Shown in pieces: positions 58,595 to 64,000 of a stretch of DNA of 64,000 nucleotides. Origin of the DNA: Exiguobacterium sp. 9-2 (GTDB lineage Bacteria > Bacillota > Bacilli > Exiguobacteriales > Exiguobacteriaceae). The position numbers and the translations under genes are program-made. The notes beneath the pieces are model-generated. The model was given only the letters and a program-made list of their open reading frames with translations. It did not search any database and was not told where the DNA came from. Numbering within the stretch: position 1 is the stretch's first letter; the number at the start of each line of letters is the position of its first letter. The stretch is from assembly GCF_036287235.1 (NCBI RefSeq), contig NZ_CP142850.1, positions 1,257,127 to 1,321,126 on the forward strand, in the 5' to 3' direction.

Positions 58595-60622
58595 ATGCAA
58601 GAATGGAAAGCATCTGGTCAGTCTGGGCAGAAACGGATTGATATTGAAAGCCGGTTTCGTCCAGAAATCGAAGGGCTACGCACGGTAGCTGCCTTACTCG
58701 TCGCAATTTATCACATATGGTTCAATCGTGTCTCAGGTGGTGTCGATGTCTTCTTCGTCATCTCGGGCTTTTTAATCACGACATCAATCATCTCGACGAT
58801 CAACCGGACAGGAGAGTTCAAGTTCCTTCCGTATGTGACAAAGTTGCTGAAACGACTGTTGCCATCGGTTTTATTCATCTTAGGAGTCGTCTTGGTATTA
58901 AGTACGTTTTTATTACCAGCATCGATTCTCGGTAAAACGATTCGTGAAGTCGTCGCCTCGATGTTCTTTTATCAAAACTGGCAACTCGCCGTCTCAAGTA
59001 CTGATTATTTGGACGCGACGCAAATGAAGTCACCCGTCGAACATTTTTGGGCGTTATCGATCCAGTGGCAATTTTATATGATTTGGTTCGTTTTGTTTTC
59101 GTTCATCTTATGGATGATGAACAAATATCAGATTCGGTCAATTAAAGCCGTCCTCAATGGTCTGCTTGGATTCTTGTTCGTCACGTCACTTGCGTACTCG
59201 ATCTATCTGACTGAAGTCAATCAGCCATGGGCGTATTTCATTACGCCGACACGGGTTTGGGAATTCGCCTTAGGTAGCTTGTTATGCGTGAACTTATCGG
59301 CGATCCGTATCCCGAAATGGGTGGCAACGATTATCGGCTGGGTTGGTCTGATCGGTTTGCTGACGACCGGCGTCCTGTTTAATGTCTCGCAAATGTTCCC
59401 TGGCTACATCGCACTCTGGCCGATGACATGCGCCTTGATGATCGTGTTATCAGGGACACAAGAGACACGATTCGGATTAAAACGGTTCCTCGGATCAAAA
59501 CCGATGGTCAAGCTCGGTGGGATTGCCTTCGGGATTTATCTCTGGCACTGGGTACTGCTTGAGTTCTATCGCTACAACGTCCAACAAACACCTGGTCTGC
59601 TCGTCGGCACATTGATTATTGTCTCGTCGATCGGCTTATCGTATCTGATGACGGAATGGATTGAAAAACCGATCCGGACTTCAACCGTCAATCGGACAGC
59701 GTTCAAGAAATTAGGTGCGCTGTTGACGGTCAACGTTTTGTTAATCGGATCATTACTCGGATTCGCTTATATGGAAGAACAAGAGCTGAAACAAGCCGTC
59801 AGTAAGAATAAATATCCGGGTGCCTTAGCGATTGAACAGGCACTGTCTGTACCGAAGCAAGACCCATTCCCGTCATATGCGAACGTCTTCAATGACTTAC
59901 CCCTCGTCCATACGGATGGTAGCAACCAAGGGCTGCAAAAGACGGAAGCAAAAGTCGGCGAATACGGGAAGACGAAGGAGTATAAAGCAACGATCGCACT
60001 CGTCGGTAGCTCGCACTCGGAGCAATGGTTCGGTGCCTTACATGAAGCAATCAAAGGGACGGACATCCGTTTACTTAACCTGACGCGGTCAGGAACACGT
60101 TTTTCAACCGGCTATGAACCGGACTCGCTAAAAGGGATATGGAATCAGAACGTCTTGAACTATTTGAAAGATGCCGATGTCGATTTGATCATCTCGCACG
60201 TGACGGCAGCGGATGCTTCAAAAGACAGCATCCATCAACAAATGGTCGACCAGATGCAGTTCGTCAAGGACGAGTATGGGATTGAGGGGCTAGCACTCCG
60301 GGACAATCCACGATACGATTTTAACGTACTCGAGGCACTGGAGACGACAAGCATCGCTCATACGACGAAACAGATGAACGCACAACCGAATCAAACGGAT
60401 GGAGGGTATTGGCAACAATTCGAAAAAACGAACCAGTCGCTCCATAAGCTGGATTTGACGCGTTACTTCCACGTCAAAGGTGAGTACCGTCCCGTTATCG
60501 GCAATGTCGTCATCTATCGCGATAACAGCCATATGACGAATACGTATGCGGAAAGTTTTGCTCCGATGTTTAAGAAAAAGCTCAACGAGGTCCTCGCAGA
60601 AAAGTTAGCAACGGACGAATAA
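58595..60622 (+). CDS. Membrane acyltransferase with SGNH domain (OatA-like)
   Basis: 675 aa. Residues ~15-400 form the acyltransferase-3 membrane domain: RPEIEGLRTVAALLVAIYHI (catalytic His), GGVDVFFVISGFLIT, about 10-11 helices. Residues ~430-670 form an extracellular SGNH domain: LVGSSHSEQWFGAL (Ser of block I; usual GDSH is GSSH) and DNSHMTNTYAESFAP (block V Asp-x2-His). OatA O-acetylates muramic acid; related proteins acylate other wall polymers. Start 58595 has GGAGGG ~10 bases upstream. Confidence 0.87.
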   Translation: MQEWKASGQSGQKRIDIESRFRPEIEGLRTVAALLVAIYHIWFNRVSGGVDVFFVISGFLITTSIISTINRTGEFKFLPYVTKLLKRLLPSVLFILGVVLVLSTFLLPASILGKTIREVVASMFFYQNWQLAVSSTDYLDATQMKSPVEHFWALSIQWQFYMIWFVLFSFILWMMNKYQIRSIKAVLNGLLGFLFVTSLAYSIYLTEVNQPWAYFITPTRVWEFALGSLLCVNLSAIRIPKWVATIIGWVGLIGLLTTGVLFNVSQMFPGYIALWPMTCALMIVLSGTQETRFGLKRFLGSKPMVKLGGIAFGIYLWHWVLLEFYRYNVQQTPGLLVGTLIIVSSIGLSYLMTEWIEKPIRTSTVNRTAFKKLGALLTVNVLLIGSLLGFAYMEEQELKQAVSKNKYPGALAIEQALSVPKQDPFPSYANVFNDLPLVHTDGSNQGLQKTEAKVGEYGKTKEYKATIALVGSSHSEQWFGALHEAIKGTDIRLLNLTRSGTRFSTGYEPDSLKGIWNQNVLNYLKDADVDLIISHVTAADASKDSIHQQMVDQMQFVKDEYGIEGLALRDNPRYDFNVLEALETTSIAHTTKQMNAQPNQTDGGYWQQFEKTNQSLHKLDLTRYFHVKGEYRPVIGNVVIYRDNSHMTNTYAESFAPMFKKKLNEVLAEKLATDE

Positions 60623-60628
60623 AATATG

Positions 60629-60668
60629 TAAAACGGCTTGCATCCGTAAAAGGGTGCAAGCCGTTTTT
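60629..60668. terminator. Bidirectional terminator
   Basis: AAAACGGCTTGCA pairs with TGCAAGCCGTTTTT (about 60630-60643 with 60654-60667), small central loop, then T-run. It lies between the convergent acyltransferase and the tandem TagF-like gene. Confidence 0.88.
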
Positions 60669-60679
60669 CGTATCATCGG

Positions 60680-63600
60680 TCAAACAGAGTAACTGCCGTC
60701 TGGTTGTTCAAGTAATTCAAGGGTTTGAGTGCGCATCGTTTGATCCGTTTTGAAGTACGCATCGACGACACGAGAAGCGGCAAACCCATCCTCCATCGGA
60801 CCGTACGTCGCACGGAATGCATCGAGTTGCGCTTGATACATTTTCGTCAGACGCGGAATGTCCGATAAGGCGTGAAGCAATGCTTCTTCCGTTTCTAAGA
60901 TCGGTCCTGGAAGATCGTTGTAGTAGTCGAGGTAGAACCCGCGCAGCGTATCGCGGTAGAGATCAAGGTCATACGCATAGAACATCATCGGACGATTCAT
61001 GTTCGCGAAGTCGAAGAAAACAGAAGAATAGTCCGTGATCAGTAGATCGGTGATCAAGTATAGTTCTTGAATATCCGGATAAGTTGTCACGTCGATGAAC
61101 TGTTCCCGGTGCTGTGCCGGAATCTTCGGCTTTTTCGTGACGAGCACATGCGTCCGAATCAAGAAGACATACTCATCGCCTAACGCTTCTGCGACCCGGT
61201 CGAAATCAAACGGATAGTCGAAGTAGAACTTCCCTTTACCGAGCGACTGATGGTCACGGAAAGTCGGTGCATACAAGATGACTTTCTTATCTTCCGGCAG
61301 TTGAAGCTGCGTCCGGATCCGTTCGATTGTCGCCGTATTATTCGCCGTAAAGAAGAGATCGTTTCGCGGATAACCAGATTCGACGACCGGTCCCCCGTAC
61401 TGGAACGCACTTCTAAAGATGTTCGTCGCATAGGGACTCGGAGACAAGAGGACGCTCCATTGCTGGATCGCGTTCGTTACACGCTCGACATAGCCTTCGT
61501 CCCGTCCATGGATCTCGTCTAAGTCGAACAACATCTTCTTCAAAGGTGTGCCGTGCCACGTCTGGATGTAGGTCGTCTCTTTCCGTCGCGTCATGTAATG
61601 CGGGAAGTTCTGATTGTTGACCCAAAACTTCGCCGTCGCCATGTAATAGAAGTAGGCAGGAGATAAGCGTTTGACGACTTTAGCGTTCGGATCACCGAGA
61701 TAAAGCTTCTTGTTATAGATCCAGACGACTTTGTAGCCGAGTGCTTGTTTCTTCAGTTCCTCATAAATGTAACGCGGACTGTCCGCGTAATGTTTACCGA
61801 GCCCACTCTCGAAGACGACGAGTTTCGGGTCGACCGGCAAGACGCGTTGCATGAGTCGATATCCAGCATTCATCGTCGGGAAGTAGAACCGGCTTCGGCG
61901 ATAGACCTTAAAGAGAATGTTCGCTGCCTCGTTCGTCTGAATCTTTTCAAAGAGGCTCGTCTGTTTCGTATAGTTCATGATCGTTTGATAGACCTGATCA
62001 GAGTAAGTCGTATCCGTTTTCGTCAAGAAGACGTCAGCGCGTCGTTTGTATTCGTCCGCCATCTCAAAATTACGGCGTGCCGTCGCGTCAAGATCGTCGA
62101 ACAGGTCATCAATCGTTTTTGAGATTCGACCCGGTAATTCGTTCTCGAGATCGAGATATGAACCGAGTGGACCGATGAAGCGTTTCGGGTCGAATTGGAG
62201 ATAGTGAACCGGTCGCTTTAAGAAACTGAAGTCAAAGGCAACACTCGAGTAGTCAGTGACGAGCAACAGGCTCTCTTTTAACAACCCTTGGACGTCACGT
62301 TCGCCTTGGTGGATGACCGTGATCGGTAAGTTCTCGAAATGACTCGAATATTGCTGCATGTTTGGATGCAGGCAAAGAACGATCTCGAGACGATGTTGTT
62401 TCGCATACGCATGCAAACGATCACTCGATAGGAACGTTTGATACTGCTGATAGTATTCTGATTCGAAGAACTGGAGAGGCGTCTGTAGCCACGACCGCCA
62501 CGTCGGAATGACGAGCATCTGACGTTTGACCGGGACGTCATTTTTCAAGAGTGCATCAAAGCGAGACAAGCCAGTAATTTTGACCTCGCGCTCAGCGTAT
62601 CCCATATCTTGTGTGACGAGTCGCTTTTCCCGCTCCGAGCTGACAAGGAACAAATCCGTGTCGAAGGCAGCAGCAAATTTCCCGTATTGATTGTTCATGT
62701 TCTTCGTTCCGAGAACTCCGTGTTGGATGAAGACACGATCTGCTCGCATCTTGCGTTTGAACGGCTCCGAGCGAAGCGGATACAAGTATTCCGCGTGGTG
62801 TGTCCCGATGACCTTCTTTGCCATCAACGAGTGATAGATGTGTTCCTTCGATTTGATCGGCAAGACGTTTCCGAGCGGAGCGACTTGCGCATATTCGTTC
62901 GACGCCGGATCGATGACGTAATAGACCGGTCGCTCAGGATAAGTCTCGCGCATGTATTTGAAGAAGTGGTAACCATTGTCCTGCGCTTTATATGGACGTT
63001 CTCCGACGAGCCACGTGTTCTTCTCGGCAAACAGCCGGTAGAGCGGGGCGAACGTCATCAGATGATTCAGATAGGCGTAATTTTCATTCGTGAACTCGGT
63101 CATCTCAAATGATAGATTCCGGTGACCGACCGTGTAGTACGGAATGATATGCATCGTCGACGTCTCATCTTTCCCTAACGCTTCCGGTGTCAGCTGACGC
63201 GTAATATAACGGGCACGACCGAGACGGTATAATTTCGGTTCCGATCGGTGATAGAAATCGAGCGCGATGAAAGCATCATAAACCCCTTCTTGCAATTGGG
63301 CTGCTTGATGGAGTTGTGACCAGTGAATCTTCGCCGTGTAATGATAGCGATACAATCCGAATTTTTTCGCACTTACCTCGTTTTGGTACAACCAATCGAT
63401 TGGGACAGGGACTTGATCGCCACTCTCTCGGTGAACAAGGAGCAACCGTCCCGTCTTGATGAACGCATGACGCGTAAAGGCTTTTCCGCTTATGACCGTC
63501 GTCGCTTTCGTCTCATTACGGACCGCATCGATTTGAATTTTCGGCTTCATCTGCGGTTCTTTATTCAGCAAGAGACGCAGGTTGCCTTTTAGATCCGTAT

Positions 63601-64000
63601 ACAACTGGACGAATTCGTTGAACGTCTCATCCATCAACGGCGCGAGAGGCGCAGGAATCTGTGTATCAAGAAAGCGCCCTAACAGAATTTCGCGGGTGAA
63701 GACGGTCGCGTCGAGCGTAGCATGGCTCGGTAACCCGTCGGATTCCCATTTTTGTAATTGTTCCGGTGTGAGATGCTCGACTTTTTTTGTGAACGTTAGC
63801 CAGAGTGAAAAACGACCAATCGGATAGAGCGTATCTTGATCGGCTTCGACGGACTCGATCTCAGCGAGACCGTCCTCTTCGATCGTCGGAACGTCCGCCT
63901 CTTCTTGCATTTGAGCAACATGTTGACTCAGTTGAGACACGATTGAATGCGACAGCTGAAAGGTGAAGCGATGATCGTCCAGTTGGTTCGGCACTTCAAG
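60680..64000 (-). CDS. Tandem TagF-like teichoic-acid polymerase, 5' end outside the window
   Basis: At least 1106 aa; the frame is open to the window edge, so the GTG at 63994 need not be the start. Two CDP-glycerol-glycerophosphotransferase domains lie in tandem. The first (~330-690) has NGYHFFKYMRE, VFIQHGVLGTKNM, FLVSSEREKRLV and LLVTDYSSVAFDF. The second (~750-1090) has YIQTWHGTPLKKMLFDLDE and LLITDYSSVFFDFANM. An accessory beta-rich domain (~1-320) resembles that of the protein at 49881-51824. It probably primes or polymerises glycerol/ribitol phosphate on a wall teichoic acid. Confidence 0.87.
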   Translation of the reverse strand, partial: LEVPNQLDDHRFTFQLSHSIVSQLSQHVAQMQEEADVPTIEEDGLAEIESVEADQDTLYPIGRFSLWLTFTKKVEHLTPEQLQKWESDGLPSHATLDATVFTREILLGRFLDTQIPAPLAPLMDETFNEFVQLYTDLKGNLRLLLNKEPQMKPKIQIDAVRNETKATTVISGKAFTRHAFIKTGRLLLVHRESGDQVPVPIDWLYQNEVSAKKFGLYRYHYTAKIHWSQLHQAAQLQEGVYDAFIALDFYHRSEPKLYRLGRARYITRQLTPEALGKDETSTMHIIPYYTVGHRNLSFEMTEFTNENYAYLNHLMTFAPLYRLFAEKNTWLVGERPYKAQDNGYHFFKYMRETYPERPVYYVIDPASNEYAQVAPLGNVLPIKSKEHIYHSLMAKKVIGTHHAEYLYPLRSEPFKRKMRADRVFIQHGVLGTKNMNNQYGKFAAAFDTDLFLVSSEREKRLVTQDMGYAEREVKITGLSRFDALLKNDVPVKRQMLVIPTWRSWLQTPLQFFESEYYQQYQTFLSSDRLHAYAKQHRLEIVLCLHPNMQQYSSHFENLPITVIHQGERDVQGLLKESLLLVTDYSSVAFDFSFLKRPVHYLQFDPKRFIGPLGSYLDLENELPGRISKTIDDLFDDLDATARRNFEMADEYKRRADVFLTKTDTTYSDQVYQTIMNYTKQTSLFEKIQTNEAANILFKVYRRSRFYFPTMNAGYRLMQRVLPVDPKLVVFESGLGKHYADSPRYIYEELKKQALGYKVVWIYNKKLYLGDPNAKVVKRLSPAYFYYMATAKFWVNNQNFPHYMTRRKETTYIQTWHGTPLKKMLFDLDEIHGRDEGYVERVTNAIQQWSVLLSPSPYATNIFRSAFQYGGPVVESGYPRNDLFFTANNTATIERIRTQLQLPEDKKVILYAPTFRDHQSLGKGKFYFDYPFDFDRVAEALGDEYVFLIRTHVLVTKKPKIPAQHREQFIDVTTYPDIQELYLITDLLITDYSSVFFDFANMNRPMMFYAYDLDLYRDTLRGFYLDYYNDLPGPILETEEALLHALSDIPRLTKMYQAQLDAFRATYGPMEDGFAASRVVDAYFKTDQTMRTQTLELLEQPDGSYSV

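Noticed and set aside
1..64000. CRISPR arrays, tRNA or rRNA genes, prophage or intact insertion sequences
   Set aside because: None seen: no regularly spaced direct repeats, no tRNA-like cloverleaf, no transposase or phage structural genes.

Overview
The window looks like chromosome from a low-to-moderate GC Firmicute of the class Bacilli. The evidence is strong GGAGG-type ribosome binding sites, a T-box riboswitch, Fur boxes, a SigB-type promoter, teichoic-acid-type polymerases, SMI1/KNR4 proteins and a YxlEFG-like cassette. The overall character of the proteins fits Exiguobacterium best, but that genus call is inference. I see no rRNA, tRNA, prophage, CRISPR array or intact insertion sequence. 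The first ~1.75 kb, ~28.0-29.4 kb and ~55.0-56.2 kb are clearly more AT-rich than the rest and look like accessory segments.

Layout. 1-6.2 kb: a cut-off lipoprotein, a frameshifted Excalibur-domain membrane protein, a CXXC protein, glutathione peroxidase, a frameshifted acetyltransferase, an EamA exporter pair, an SMI1/KNR4 protein and a BsuPI-type lipoprotein. 6.5-11.3 kb: a muramic-acid recycling operon (murQ, murP, a mupG-like gene) extended by a four-helix membrane protein, a possible 18-residue peptide and a DUF1349 protein. 11.3-13.7 kb: a CitA-type citrate synthase and a HAD phosphatase. 13.8-25.6 kb: a metal-acquisition block. It holds a YclNOPQ-type siderophore importer with a ferredoxin-reductase-like enzyme, a GAF-GGDEF diguanylate cyclase and a nikABCDE operon, with Fur-box-like sites at all three promoters.

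25.6-38.7 kb: a YxlEFG-like ABC cassette with a palindrome at its promoter, a cupin, a 204-bp palindromic intergenic element, a phosphotransferase, an HTH regulator, a SolA/sarcosine-oxidase-like flavoenzyme, a chemotaxis receptor, an unlisted 58-residue zinc-finger-like protein, a SigB-driven SDR/monooxygenase pair, an XRE/membrane pair, a gene split by an in-frame TGA, and a secreted coiled-coil protein. 38.7-43.2 kb: a T-box with an ATC specifier controls a long (1027 aa), IleRS2-like isoleucyl-tRNA synthetase, followed by SMI1/KNR4 and GNAT genes.

43.2-49.9 kb: small enzymes (carbon-nitrogen hydrolase, VOC, Nudix), then a five-gene operon of HAD phosphatase, LacI regulator, phosphotransferase, P-loop kinase and an unknown. 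49.9-64.0 kb: a cell-wall polymer region with a CDP-glycerol glycerophosphotransferase-like protein, a GT4 glycosyltransferase, galU, a membrane acyltransferase with an SGNH domain, and a very large tandem TagF-like protein running off the window. Ankyrin, DinB and nucleosidase genes lie among them.

The genes I rate most worth following up are the extended MurNAc operon, the iron-linked diguanylate cyclase, the tandem TagF region, the T-box/IleRS2 unit and the five-gene HAD-LacI-kinase operon. I found no clear evidence of a wholly new defence or mobile system. Three genes here carry single lesions (two frameshifts, one nonsense codon).
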